Below, piece after piece: positions 15,767-23,647 of a DNA stretch of 49,683 bases. The stretch's first letter is position 1; every line of letters begins with the position of its first letter. The notes below the pieces were generated by a model that saw only the letters and a list, made by a program, of their open reading frames with translations, did not search any database and was not told the DNA's origin. The position numbers and the translations under genes are program-made. Source of the stretch: Acidobacteriota bacterium (GTDB taxonomy: Bacteria; Acidobacteriota; Vicinamibacteria; Vicinamibacterales; UBA2999); the NCBI GenBank assembly GCA_030650395.1, contig JAUSDY010000005.1, positions 1-49,683 on the forward strand. Reading direction: 5' to 3'.

Positions 15767-16099
15767 TCATGGCTTGCAGATCGGCGGCTCAATCAGACGC
15801 ATCGTATACTTCGTCGCACGATCCGGCGGAGCGATGGTGAACTTTGGATCGATGCTCGGGTCGGCGGGAATGACGGTCATGCCGCACACCACCTTCGGCT
15901 TCGCCGGCGTGGATGGCTGGGTCACCTGAGTGCGCTCACTCGGTTTAACGAGCGGGGACGGCTGAAACAGGTCGCTGTAGGGATTCGATTTTCGCTGCCA
16001 CCCCGATTGAGCCGTTGGGGCCGGCGACGCGAAGACGCTACTCGTGAAGATCGCCGCAACCAGAATTGCGATTCCCGAACTTAATGCACGACTATTCAT
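15767..16099 (-). CDS. Small secreted hypothetical protein
   Basis: A 110-residue protein starting at ATG 16099, chosen because GGAGG sits six bases upstream and a typical signal peptide follows (MNSRALSSGIAILVAAIFTSSVFASPAP). The mature part is Pro/Lys-rich. Two Cys occur, in VVCGMTVIP and near the C-terminus in PPICKP, which could pair. No family recognised. It lies 17 bp downstream of the M14 carboxypeptidase gene and is probably co-transcribed with it. Confidence 0.7.
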   Translation of the reverse strand: MNSRALSSGIAILVAAIFTSSVFASPAPTAQSGWQRKSNPYSDLFQPSPLVKPSERTQVTQPSTPAKPKVVCGMTVIPADPSIDPKFTIAPPDRATKYTMRLIEPPICKP

Positions 16100-16116
16100 G
16101 TTCGCCTCCGGATCGG

Positions 16117-18888
16117 TCACTGTGCCGTACTGGTACCCGTTGCGGCCACTGGCCTTCCCATCTGCGCCGCCGGCACAGCGGTCGACGGACCGTGGAAGAT
16201 CGCGTTGAAAATCAGCTTGAACGTCGCCCGTGGCTGCGTGCGGAAGTCGATCTGGCTCCCGTAGGTGACGACGTAGCCCTTGCCGATGCGGAACGAGAGG
16301 ATGTTCGCCTGGTCCTTGAGGTACTCCTCGCCCAGCAGCCATCCGCTCTGCAGGATGTTTTGTGTCGGGTAGCGCGACACGACTTGCGTCTCGACCCCGA
16401 ATCCAGGGCGCAGCCGGTACGCCTGATCGCCCTCGAAGAATACCGGCCAGGCGGCGGGCATCCCCCACGCCACCGGATGATTGGGATCGAACTCGTTCTG
16501 TAACAGCGAGCCCGGACAGAAGAACAGCGACTCGGGGTCGGCGACTCGATCGCGCAGCGTCTGCATCAGCCGCGCGGGGCTGCTGAACGCTTCGCGTAAC
16601 GTCGCGTCAGCCGATCCGCCGGCCGCGTCCGCGGCAGCCGCCTGCGGCCCAAAGCGGGGGCGACCCTCCGGCAGCACCTTCTCGATCGGCAGATCGAGCA
16701 GCTCGCGCGCCGTCTCGACAGCCGATCCAATCGCCAGCAGCGTGCCGCCGTTCTCGACAAACGCGCGCAGCTTCTTCCAGCCGTCCTCACCCACGCCAAA
16801 CGCCCACGCCCACTCGGCTGGATCATTTCGCTTTGGATCGAGGCCCGAGACAATGCGAGCCTTGGTGGTGTTCGACGGCAGCAGGATGACGTCGTACTTC
16901 GCGTTCAAATCACCCGCGAAGTCCTGCGCCCTGACGATGTCGTGGTTGATGCCGTACTGCTCGAGCATCCACAACAGCCAGCCGCCGGGCATGTTGCCGG
17001 CGCCCTTCCACAAGCCGACCTTCGTCGCCGGTTTCAAACGGAAGCCGTCAACTGCGGGAACACGATCAACGCCTGCGACCGCCACGCCGAGATCTTTCGC
17101 GGCTTTCTCGAGAATCGGCTGCGCCCCCGCGCTCGGCGGGATCACCCAGGTGCCGGCGGCAAACGTACGCGCCCCCTGGCCTGAGCCTGTCGAAGGCTGG
17201 GCTTCGAACGCCTTGCCGGCGCGATAGATCGGCACGTTGGCCTTTTGCAGTTCGGCGACGGACTTGAAGAAGCCGTACGAATCGGGGCCGACCAGATACG
17301 CGCCTTTGGGCCGGGCCGCCGCCGTCGCCGGGACCGGCGCGACTTTCTTGACGATCTCGAGCGACGCGTCGAACGGCCTGTCGGCCGCATCAACCGTCAC
17401 GCCCATCAGCATCCACAGCGTGTGACCGGTGACGTCATACGGCGGTTCGGGCGGGCCGCCGGGAAAAATCCTCAGATCCGGATAGACCTGCTTCTCGAGC
17501 ATCGTCTTCGCGAATGCGCCGTATGGCTGCGCGGTCTTGACGACGTAGGAGCCGGCCGCGTACGACTTGCCGTTGGCCGTGAATGGCGCGGTGGCGCGGT
17601 GGATCTCCACCTCGCCGAATTCGAGGATCTCGAGCATCTCGTAGGTGGCGAACGGGTCGCGCTGGGTGGCTGGAACGACGAAGGCGTACGGTCCCTTGCT
17701 GTAGTTCACCCAGTCCTTGTGCACCGTGTAGAAGTTGTAGAGCCATTCGCGTCCGTACTTCGCGACGTGGGACATGCCGGCCAGCGCGGCGGTGATGCCG
17801 TAATCCATCTGCTGGCCGAGCGTCCACGTGTCTTTCGAGTACGGCACCGGGAACGTCGCGCGCGGTTCCTGCGGGCCGAGTGGCTGGCCCTGTCGCGGAT
17901 TCACGTACGGATCGGCCAGGTTGCCGCTGGCGATCTCGGTGAGGATGCGCGGCTGTCCGTGGTAGACCATGTACTGGCGCGCCGGCGTCCACATGTCGTA
18001 GCTCTCCGTCCACGCGACGCCTTCCTTGCCCTCGCCGACGAGCGCCGACGCCATCGCCTGTCCCACCGTGGCCTGGCCGAGGGCCAGCAGCGGGTGGATG
18101 TTGACGTCGAACGGATCGGTGAACGGAGGCACGAAAATACGCGAGCCCCCGGCGCCCTGCTGGTGCATGTCGTGCGAGATGATCGGCTTGTACTTGTTCT
18201 GCACCGCCGCGATGTTCATGCGCGTTTCTTTCTGCGTGAACATGAACCAGTCGCGGTTGTCGTCGTGTCCGACATATTTGTGATACAGGTCCGGATAGAC
18301 CCGGTTGAACGGTGTGCCCTTGGTCTTGTACCAGTGGTCGATCACGAGGTGCTGCCCGTCCGGGTTCTGCGACGGCACCATCAGCACCACGGAATTGTCG
18401 AGGATCTCGCGAATCTGGACGGAGTTCTCGGTCGCCAGCCGATGCACGATGTGGATGATGGCCTGGCCGTTCGAGACTTCGGTCGAATGGATCGTGGCGT
18501 AAATGAAATAGAAAGGTTTGCCTTCAGCGGCGAGCTGCCGCGCCTCGGTGTCGGACAACCCGCGCGGATCCGCCAGGCGCCGGTTGATTTCCACCAGCCG
18601 GTCGAACTTCGCCAGGTTCTGAGGCGAGCTGATGCGCAACAGCGGATAACTGTTCCCCATCGTCGTCTTGCCGAGCTCCTCGTACTTGACGCGATCGGTC
18701 TGTTTGGCGATCAGTTGAAAGTATTCGAGGATCTTCGGATACTTCGCCAGCTCGCCGTCGGAGCCAATCTTGAAACCGAAGTATTGGTCGGGAGGTGTCA
18801 CCGCCTGCTGGGCAGCCATCCAGCCGGACGGCAGAGACAACAGTGCAAGGGCGAGAACGGTCAGTCGCAGGGTAGCGCGTGCAAACAT
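16117..18888 (-). CDS. Secreted M14-family zinc carboxypeptidase
   Basis: A 923-residue exported metallopeptidase with a signal peptide (cleavage near WMAAQQ). The catalytic domain spans about 35-400. Zn ligands are in ATIHSTEVSN (His134, Glu137), with the third His in ISHDMHQQG; NPDGQ and NRDWFMFTQKET are also typical. The catalytic Glu is probably in RILTEIASG. The long C-terminal half resembles the GATase-like region of acidobacterial 'peptidase M14' proteins (GGTLLAIGSAVETA). It probably cleaves C-terminal residues from peptides in the periplasm. A short insertion encoding PSTGSGQG derives from a CCTGAGCCTGTCGAAGG repeat (17180-17197). GAGG seven bases before ATG 18888 supports the start. 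Confidence 0.88.
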   Translation of the reverse strand: MFARATLRLTVLALALLSLPSGWMAAQQAVTPPDQYFGFKIGSDGELAKYPKILEYFQLIAKQTDRVKYEELGKTTMGNSYPLLRISSPQNLAKFDRLVEINRRLADPRGLSDTEARQLAAEGKPFYFIYATIHSTEVSNGQAIIHIVHRLATENSVQIREILDNSVVLMVPSQNPDGQHLVIDHWYKTKGTPFNRVYPDLYHKYVGHDDNRDWFMFTQKETRMNIAAVQNKYKPIISHDMHQQGAGGSRIFVPPFTDPFDVNIHPLLALGQATVGQAMASALVGEGKEGVAWTESYDMWTPARQYMVYHGQPRILTEIASGNLADPYVNPRQGQPLGPQEPRATFPVPYSKDTWTLGQQMDYGITAALAGMSHVAKYGREWLYNFYTVHKDWVNYSKGPYAFVVPATQRDPFATYEMLEILEFGEVEIHRATAPFTANGKSYAAGSYVVKTAQPYGAFAKTMLEKQVYPDLRIFPGGPPEPPYDVTGHTLWMLMGVTVDAADRPFDASLEIVKKVAPVPATAAARPKGAYLVGPDSYGFFKSVAELQKANVPIYRAGKAFEAQPSTGSGQGARTFAAGTWVIPPSAGAQPILEKAAKDLGVAVAGVDRVPAVDGFRLKPATKVGLWKGAGNMPGGWLLWMLEQYGINHDIVRAQDFAGDLNAKYDVILLPSNTTKARIVSGLDPKRNDPAEWAWAFGVGEDGWKKLRAFVENGGTLLAIGSAVETARELLDLPIEKVLPEGRPRFGPQAAAADAAGGSADATLREAFSSPARLMQTLRDRVADPESLFFCPGSLLQNEFDPNHPVAWGMPAAWPVFFEGDQAYRLRPGFGVETQVVSRYPTQNILQSGWLLGEEYLKDQANILSFRIGKGYVVTYGSQIDFRTQPRATFKLIFNAIFHGPSTAVPAAQMGRPVAATGTSTAQ
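17180..17197 (-). repeat. In-frame CTGAGCCTGTCGAAGG repeat in the M14 gene
   Basis: A short imperfect palindrome of a type widespread in many bacterial genomes, here in frame and coding PSTGSGQG between two segments of the carboxypeptidase C-terminal half. A related motif occurs at 48043-48062. Confidence 0.6.
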
Positions 18889-18925
18889 GGCAAGACCTCA
18901 CTGCGAATCTTATCGCAGCGGCACG

Positions 18926-19124
18926 CGGCCGCGCTGAGGGGTGCCTTCCGGCGGCTCGCGACTCGTCTCGGCGCACTCAAATCTCCCTCGGCACATTAAG
19001 CGCCTCAGCTATGGACGCGCCAAAGACGGCAAGACGCCAGCGTGGCCTCCGGTCGATTTGACGCTTGAAGCTTGTCGTCGCCTCGCTCGACGCTCGCGCC
19101 GGAAGGTACCCCTCAGCGCGGCCG
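18926..19124. repeat. Repeat X, copy 2, flanked by 28-bp inverted arms
   Basis: Arms at 18926-18953 and 19097-19124 match at 27 of 28 positions after inversion (CGGCCGCGCTGAGGGG...). The core shares blocks with the repeat at 15291-15460, but the arms differ completely from those of that copy. It lies in the gap 18889-19344 between the carboxypeptidase and the helical-repeat protein gene. There is no coding evidence. Confidence 0.7.
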
Positions 19125-19139
19125 TCCGTCCGAGGCGAT

Positions 19140-19328
19140 GCGCAAAGGCATCGCGGTTGCGCGCGACTCTGAGGCGCTCGATGACAAGCGGCCCGTCGAA
19201 AAACGCACCGCAGGCGGGTACTGAACGCTGGGGTTGGGGGTCCCCAGCGTGCTTGTATAGAGTCGATGAGCCGAAGGCGCGTTTTTCCGAGCGCCGAAGT
19301 GGAGCGCGCGGCCGCGATGCCTTTGCGC
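19140..19328. repeat. Repeat Y: three nested inverted repeats
   Basis: The outer arms are 19140-19156 and 19312-19328 (GCGCAAAGGCATCGCGG and its exact complement). A middle pair GAAAAACGC / GCGTTTTTC and an inner hairpin CTGGGG...CCCCAG lie within. The element directly follows repeat X copy 2 and ends 17 bp from the stop of the next gene. It could be a structured RNA, a MITE-like element or a terminator. Confidence 0.6.
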
Positions 19329-19344
19329 GACACGCCCGCGGTCG

Positions 19345-20213
19345 CTAGCCGCGCTTGCGCCAGCGAGGGCCGTGGATGGCGAGGTCGACCGCGTCGCCGG
19401 GCGTCTGCACCCCAGGCCGTCGGCACGCGCGTCGCGGATGAACTGGGCGTCGACCTTGTGGATCTTCATGCGCACCAGCTGCTCTTCCGACACCGTCACG
19501 AAGCCGACGTCGCGCAGGCCCTTGATGTAGTCGGGCGTGACCTTGTGAATGCGGAACTTGATCAGGTCTTCAACCGACGAGCCGCGGATGCCGGCGGCCT
19601 GCAGCGCCTTGATGTTCGCCGGCGTCGCGCCGTGAATCCCCATGCGCACGAGATCGTCGACGACGATGCCCTTGTAGCCGACGGCGGCCAGGTCGCGGAT
19701 GAATTCCGGCGTGACGCGGTGAATGCGCGTGCGGATCACATCGTCCAGCGGCAGCGTGGTGTAACCGGCCTGCGAGAGCCCGCGGACGTGCGCGACGGTC
19801 ACGTCGACCACGGCCAGCCGGACGACGTCGTCAGTTGAGAGGGCGCGATAACCGGCGGCGCCGATGTTGCTGATGAAGGATGCATCCGGCGTGAACGTGT
19901 AGGTGCCGTTGCCGCGGCCCTGGTCGAACGAGCCGCTGAAGCGGAACACACCCGCTTCGCGCGTCCAGGCGAACTGGATGTTGTCGGCCGTGTTCGACAA
20001 TGCCGATGAGGGGAGCCCCGCGAGGTCGCGGAGCTTGACGCCAAAGCCCCAGCGGTTATCACCTGCGTTGCTGCGCAGGTTGAACTGCACGCGCGGCTCC
20101 CCGTCATCGTCCCGCCACGTAATGCGGGAGTCCGCGGTCCAGTCTCCGCGGTAAGCCGCAGGCTGGCCCGACAGGGACAAGAATGTGAGGGTGAGAACTG
20201 CGAGCGTTCGCAT
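19345..20213 (-). pseudogene. Secreted helical-repeat protein with a C-terminal frameshift
   Basis: A signal peptide (MRTLAVLTLTFLSLSGQPAAYRG) and a 100-residue beta domain are followed by about six repeats of roughly 25 residues of the form IHGVTPEFIRDLxAxGYxxLxxDDLVRM. Such repeats also occur at the C-termini of acidobacterial BlaR1/M56 regulators and may mediate protein contacts. Near 19410 the sequence CTGGGGTGC lacks one G compared with a frame that continues VQTPGDAVDLAIHGPRWRKRG and stops at 19345. Without that base the frame runs on into repeat Y. The 869-bp length is one base short of a multiple of three. An assembly error in the G run is quite possible, so the gene may be intact in the cell. 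Confidence 0.65.
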
Positions 20214-20263
20214 AACAGTGACCTCGGAGCCTTGGATGGTCCGAAGTCACCAGATGGTTGGAA

Positions 20264-20288
20264 GGCGGGTCTAAAGACCCGCCTCTAC
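20264..20288 (-). repeat. REP-like palindrome, GGCGGGTC stem
   Basis: GGCGGGTCTAAAGACCCGCC (20264-20283) followed by T and CTAC. On the minus strand this reads GTAG, then A, then the hairpin with loop CTTTAG. It sits in the spacer between the first HEAT protein gene's upstream partner and its downstream neighbour (20214-20296). Confidence 0.75.
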
Positions 20289-20296
20289 AGATCCGC

Positions 20297-21106
20297 CTAA
20301 CGAAGGATTTCCTCGAAGAACTTGAGTGCGCGTGGGTCCTTCGATTGGCCGAGCCAGAACATCGCCTGCTTGCGCACGGCGGCGTTCTTGTTGGTCCGGG
20401 CCTGCTGAATCAGGAGCGGCACACCCTCGTCCCTGGGCAGCTGGCTCAGAGCGAACACGGCCTTCTTCTTCACGTCGGTGTCCGGGTCGTTGTCGATCGC
20501 CGCGGTAATAGTGCCCACGGCCTTTTGCCCCGCGCGCTGCGCCAGCCAGAACAGGGCGTTGCCCTTGACGCTCGAAGTGGTACCGGTGCTGGCCAGAGCG
20601 ATCAATTCATTTAGCGGCTGCTGCCCTTCCGTGAGCGCGAGCACCGTGACCGCGGAGTCATTCATCTTGCGCGCGGCGTTGGCTCCCATGAACGTCTTCA
20701 GGTAGTTCACGCTGTCGTTCACCGCAACGTTATTGAACCAGTGCACCGCCTTGCCACCGGCATCGAGCGGGCAGTTGTCCGAGTAGGTGCGGATGCGCGT
20801 GATCTGCTTGTTCTCGACCCGGAACATCACGAAGAAGAAGTCCGCGGGCTCGAGCCGGATCGGATCCGTTGACTGCGTGTAACGATTGCCGTTGTTCCAG
20901 TAGTCGCACATCTGGTGATCGCCGTCGATGAGCGGCTGCGTGTAGCCGATCCAGGTCCCCTCGGTAAGGGTGCTGGCAAGGGCCTGGAGGTCCTTGCCGA
21001 TATTCGTCGTGGTGTGCGGCTCGATGCGCCCGTTAGAGAGCCGCGGTGTCTGCGCTTCCGCGGCGGTGGCCACCAGGAACAGGGCAACCGCAAGAAGGGA
21101 TGTCAT
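20297..21106 (-). CDS. Exported HEAT-repeat protein
   Basis: A 269-residue secreted protein. The signal peptide (MTSLLAVALFLVATAAEAQ) is followed by a domain with a Cys pair (HQMCDYWNN and SDNCPLDAG). About 130 residues of HEAT/armadillo-type repeats follow (LIALASTGTTSSVKGNALFWLAQRAG, DVKKKAVFALSQLPRDEGVPLLIQQARTNKNAAVRKQAMFWLGQ). Such repeats bind proteins; no catalytic motif is seen. Its ATG overlaps the stop of the longer HEAT gene upstream (ATGA), so they are co-translated within the sigma-factor operon. Role unknown; a periplasmic scaffold or sensor partner is plausible. Confidence 0.8.
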   Translation of the reverse strand: MTSLLAVALFLVATAAEAQTPRLSNGRIEPHTTTNIGKDLQALASTLTEGTWIGYTQPLIDGDHQMCDYWNNGNRYTQSTDPIRLEPADFFFVMFRVENKQITRIRTYSDNCPLDAGGKAVHWFNNVAVNDSVNYLKTFMGANAARKMNDSAVTVLALTEGQQPLNELIALASTGTTSSVKGNALFWLAQRAGQKAVGTITAAIDNDPDTDVKKKAVFALSQLPRDEGVPLLIQQARTNKNAAVRKQAMFWLGQSKDPRALKFFEEILR

Positions 21107-22680
21107 TTGTTCAAGATCTCCATCAGGTAGTCGAGGGCGACCTTCGACTTCATCAGCGACAGCTTCGACACCATCTCGCGCTTCAGCGCCGGATCGGTTT
21201 CCTTGCGGGCGATGGCCACCAGCGACTCGGCGTTGTTCTGCACGAACAAGGCGTTAATCACCTGGCGCTTGATGTCGGTTTCCTTTTCCTTCGCATAGAT
21301 CCCGACAAGGGCGTCGCCGGTCTTGGTGCGGCCCATGGTGCCGAGGTGGCGCACGGCGCTGCGGCGCAGCTCAGGGTCCTTCTCGCTGTTGGCGACGTCA
21401 ATCAGGTGCGTCGCATCACCGCCGACGAACAGCGACTGCAGGATCTGCTTCTTGACGTCAACGGTCCCTTCCTTCTGATACATCTGCCACAGCTCTTCGC
21501 GCGCGCCCATCACGCCCAGCTGGCGGACGGCTTCCTGCCGCAGCTCGGGCAGCTTCTCGGTGTGGGCGGCCGCGAGCACGCGCGTCTTGTCTCCCGACAC
21601 CATGAAGGCGCGCAGGATTTGACGCTTGATGTCGACGTCGGAGCTCGACGCGTAGATCTCGGCCAGCACGCCGCGGTTCTCAACCGTGCCGTGCACGCCG
21701 AGGTACTGAATGGCGCGGCGTTGGACGTCGGGGTTGGACGCGCCGCGCGCGGCCTGCGACAACACCTGCCGCGCCCGCGTCGAGTTGCTCTGGGCGAGCA
21801 CGAACAGCGCGCGCGCCTTCAGCTGCGGCGAGGCCGTGCCCTGCAATATCTTTTCGAGCATCGGCACGGCTTGTTCCGGATCCGAGTGCTGCAGCCCCTG
21901 GATGGCGAGCAGCTTCAGCTCTTCATCCGATTCCGCTTCGGGCCGTGGCGCCTGGCCGGCGTTCTGCCGCACCTGCAGTTCGAGCGCCTTCGCGTCCGCG
22001 AGCCACCGGCTCTGCGGGAAGCGCTTGATCAGATCCTGCGCGGCCGCGAGCGCGTCGGTGGACTGGCTCAACTTGTCGAGGGCGTAGGCCTTCCAGTAGA
22101 GCGCGGCGTCAACACGGGTCGAGTTCTCCGCTTCGATGACGCGCGTGAATGAATCCGCGGCGCGCGACCATTGGCGGCGTTCGAGCGATTCCTGCCCGCG
22201 CTGGTAGCTCTCGTCGATGCGCTGCCGGCGCTCCGCTTCGCGCTGCTTCACTTCTTCGACACGTTGCTTTTCTTCGTCGGCGCGCTGGCGCGCTTCGTCT
22301 TCGCGCGAGCGCTGAAAGTCGCCGTCGAAATACGACAGGTTTCCGCCTTCGCGGCCGAAGGCCGCTACGGCGGACCTCGCCGTAGCTCGCAGAAGTTCCT
22401 GGCGAGCGGAGGCGGGCAACAGCATCGACAGATCGGGCAGGTCCGCCAGCATCGGCAGGTTCGAGAAGTCCGGCAGCATCGGCAGCTCGAACAGCATGGG
22501 GCGCATCGGCGCAACCGGCGCGACCGGTGCGACCGGCGCCACCGGCGCCACGGGTCGGACCTCCACCCCACCACGCGAAGTCCGCGTGGCGGGGGCCCCG
22601 GTCTGCGCCGCCGACAGGGCGGCCGTCGCGAGGACGGCGCATGCGATTGCGGTGCGCCAGGTGTTCGTCGTCACTCTCAT
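21103..22680 (-). CDS. Exported HEAT-repeat/TPR-like protein with a coiled coil
   Basis: A 525-residue secreted protein starting at ATG 22680 (GGAG nine bases upstream, clean signal peptide). After cleavage there is a PVAPVAPVAP low-complexity stretch encoded by a 9-bp minisatellite (about 22505-22555). A strongly charged coiled coil of Arg/Glu/Gln (REDEARQRADEEKQRVEEVK...) follows, then a tetratricopeptide-like part (AADSFTRVIEAENSTRVDAALYWKAYALDKL) and about nine HEAT repeats to the C-terminus. No enzymatic motif. Residues around SARQELLRATARSAV come from the repeat at 22343-22415. It is located downstream of the sigma/anti-sigma pair and may be a target or partner of that system. Confidence 0.82.
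   Translation of the reverse strand: MRVTTNTWRTAIACAVLATAALSAAQTGAPATRTSRGGVEVRPVAPVAPVAPVAPVAPMRPMLFELPMLPDFSNLPMLADLPDLSMLLPASARQELLRATARSAVAAFGREGGNLSYFDGDFQRSREDEARQRADEEKQRVEEVKQREAERRQRIDESYQRGQESLERRQWSRAADSFTRVIEAENSTRVDAALYWKAYALDKLSQSTDALAAAQDLIKRFPQSRWLADAKALELQVRQNAGQAPRPEAESDEELKLLAIQGLQHSDPEQAVPMLEKILQGTASPQLKARALFVLAQSNSTRARQVLSQAARGASNPDVQRRAIQYLGVHGTVENRGVLAEIYASSSDVDIKRQILRAFMVSGDKTRVLAAAHTEKLPELRQEAVRQLGVMGAREELWQMYQKEGTVDVKKQILQSLFVGGDATHLIDVANSEKDPELRRSAVRHLGTMGRTKTGDALVGIYAKEKETDIKRQVINALFVQNNAESLVAIARKETDPALKREMVSKLSLMKSKVALDYLMEILNK
22343..22415 (-). repeat. In-frame CCGCCTTCGC palindromic repeat in the HEAT gene
   Basis: Reads CCGCCTTCGCGGCCGAAGG...GAGCGGAGGCGG with an internal GCTACGGCGGA. 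It keeps the reading frame and encodes about 24 residues between the N-terminal linker and the coiled coil. It belongs to the same family as the inner element at 12938-13019. Confidence 0.65.
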
Positions 22681-22723
22681 CGTTCTCTTCTCCATGTTCG
22701 TGTCCGCATTTGCCCGGCCGATC

Positions 22724-22746
22724 GCGGAACTAAAGTTCCGCGCTAC
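22724..22746 (-). repeat. REP-like palindrome, GCGGAAC stem
   Basis: GCGGAACTAAAGTTCCGC (22724-22741) followed by GCTAC. On the minus (coding) strand this is GTAG, then C, then the hairpin with loop CTTTAG. It sits in the spacer between the anti-sigma gene and the HEAT gene (22681-22770). Confidence 0.75.
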
Positions 22747-22770
22747 GAGCGCGCTACGACTCTCCGAAAG

Positions 22771-23607
22771 TTACGAAACCGGGAGCCGCTGCGCAGGTCG
22801 ATCGCCAGCCTCGCGATCGGTTCGGTTTCGTTGACGCATCTCCGAGGCGATCACGCGGACGCGGAACAGCAGGTCCTCGGTCGTGATTCTCGATTTCAAG
22901 TCAGACAACTCGTTAGACGTGACATCTGCCGGCGCGTTGGCAATCTCGAGCAACACGCGCTCGAGGTCTTCGAGGATGTCGGCAATCGCCCCGTCGCCCG
23001 ACTGCTCGGCCGACTGGCGCATCAACCGGTTGGCGGCGACGAGATCCGACGCGCGCGCCTGCTCGCCGGCGAGCTGATCGAGTTGATCGGTGTCGGCGTT
23101 GACCAGCTCGACGAGCATCATCTGCGTGCGATCGAGGTGATCGCCGACGGCGGCATGCAACACGCGCTCGGGTGAGGCCGCGGCCCGCTGTGGCGCCGGC
23201 AAGACGACGTCGGTGCCGTTGGAGATGCGGCCGGCCATGAACGCCACCACGACGAGAGCCGCGACGCCGCCGGCCAGCGCCCATTGCGGCGCCCAGAAGA
23301 ACGTGCGCCATCCGCCTTCGCGCGTCGCGCTTCCACCTTCGCGCACAGCGCTTCGGCGGACAAGCCGGCGGACAAGGCCCTCGTCGAGCTGCGGCTCGAG
23401 CCGCGCCCACACGTCGCGCTCGAAACCGGGACGCGCGTCAACCGGCGGCGCGCTATCGACCAGCGTGAGCACGCGATGCAAACGGGTGTTGGCCGCCTCG
23501 CATTCACCACACGACGCGAGGTGCTCGGCGAGGCGCGGCGCGGCGGCGCGAGGCGTCTCGCCGTAGTAGTGGAGGATGAGTTCTTCTTCCGACAGATGGT
23601 TCGTCAT
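22771..23607 (-). CDS. Zinc-finger anti-sigma factor, membrane-anchored
   Basis: A 278-residue protein starting at ATG 23607 (MTNHLSEEELILHYYGE). The cytosolic N-terminal zinc-finger anti-sigma domain carries H-x3-C-x2-C (EHLASCGECEA), which binds and holds an ECF sigma factor. One transmembrane helix (WALAGGVAALVVVAFMAGRI) leads to a C-terminal helical domain of about 130 residues, presumably periplasmic. Upstream in-frame codons run back through a palindromic repeat and are rejected as a start. The juxtamembrane segment RLVRRSAVREGGSATREGG is encoded by the repeat 23312-23373. The gene lies 40 bp after the sigma factor gene, with a REP-like hairpin between. Confidence 0.88.
   Translation of the reverse strand: MTNHLSEEELILHYYGETPRAAAPRLAEHLASCGECEAANTRLHRVLTLVDSAPPVDARPGFERDVWARLEPQLDEGLVRRLVRRSAVREGGSATREGGWRTFFWAPQWALAGGVAALVVVAFMAGRISNGTDVVLPAPQRAAASPERVLHAAVGDHLDRTQMMLVELVNADTDQLDQLAGEQARASDLVAANRLMRQSAEQSGDGAIADILEDLERVLLEIANAPADVTSNELSDLKSRITTEDLLFRVRVIASEMRQRNRTDREAGDRPAQRLPVS
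23312..23373 (-). repeat. In-frame CCGCCTTCGC repeat in the anti-sigma gene
   Basis: Two partial copies of CCGCCTTCGCG / GCTTCGGCGGA words in frame just before the transmembrane helix. They add about 19 mostly basic residues on the cytosolic side. Confidence 0.6.
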
Positions 23608-23616
23608 GTTTCTCAC

Positions 23617-23640
23617 GGCACCCCTAAAGGGGTGCCCTAC
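23617..23640 (-). repeat. REP-like palindrome, GGCACCCC stem, between sigma and anti-sigma genes
   Basis: GGCACCCCTAAAGGGGTGCC (23617-23636) followed by CTAC (23637-23640). On the coding strand it reads GTAG followed by the hairpin with loop CTTTAG. It falls exactly in the 40-bp spacer of the sigma/anti-sigma pair and could affect the ratio of the two products. Confidence 0.8.
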
Positions 23641-23647
23641 ATTCGGC

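Noticed and set aside
17245-18999. A 584-codon open frame on the plus strand opposite the M14 carboxypeptidase
   Set aside because: Composition typical of antisense frames and no recognisable domain; the minus-strand gene has full catalytic motifs.
15291-19124. Integron attC sites
   Set aside because: No RYYYAAC/GTTRRRY core sites, no integrase gene, and arms differ entirely between copies.
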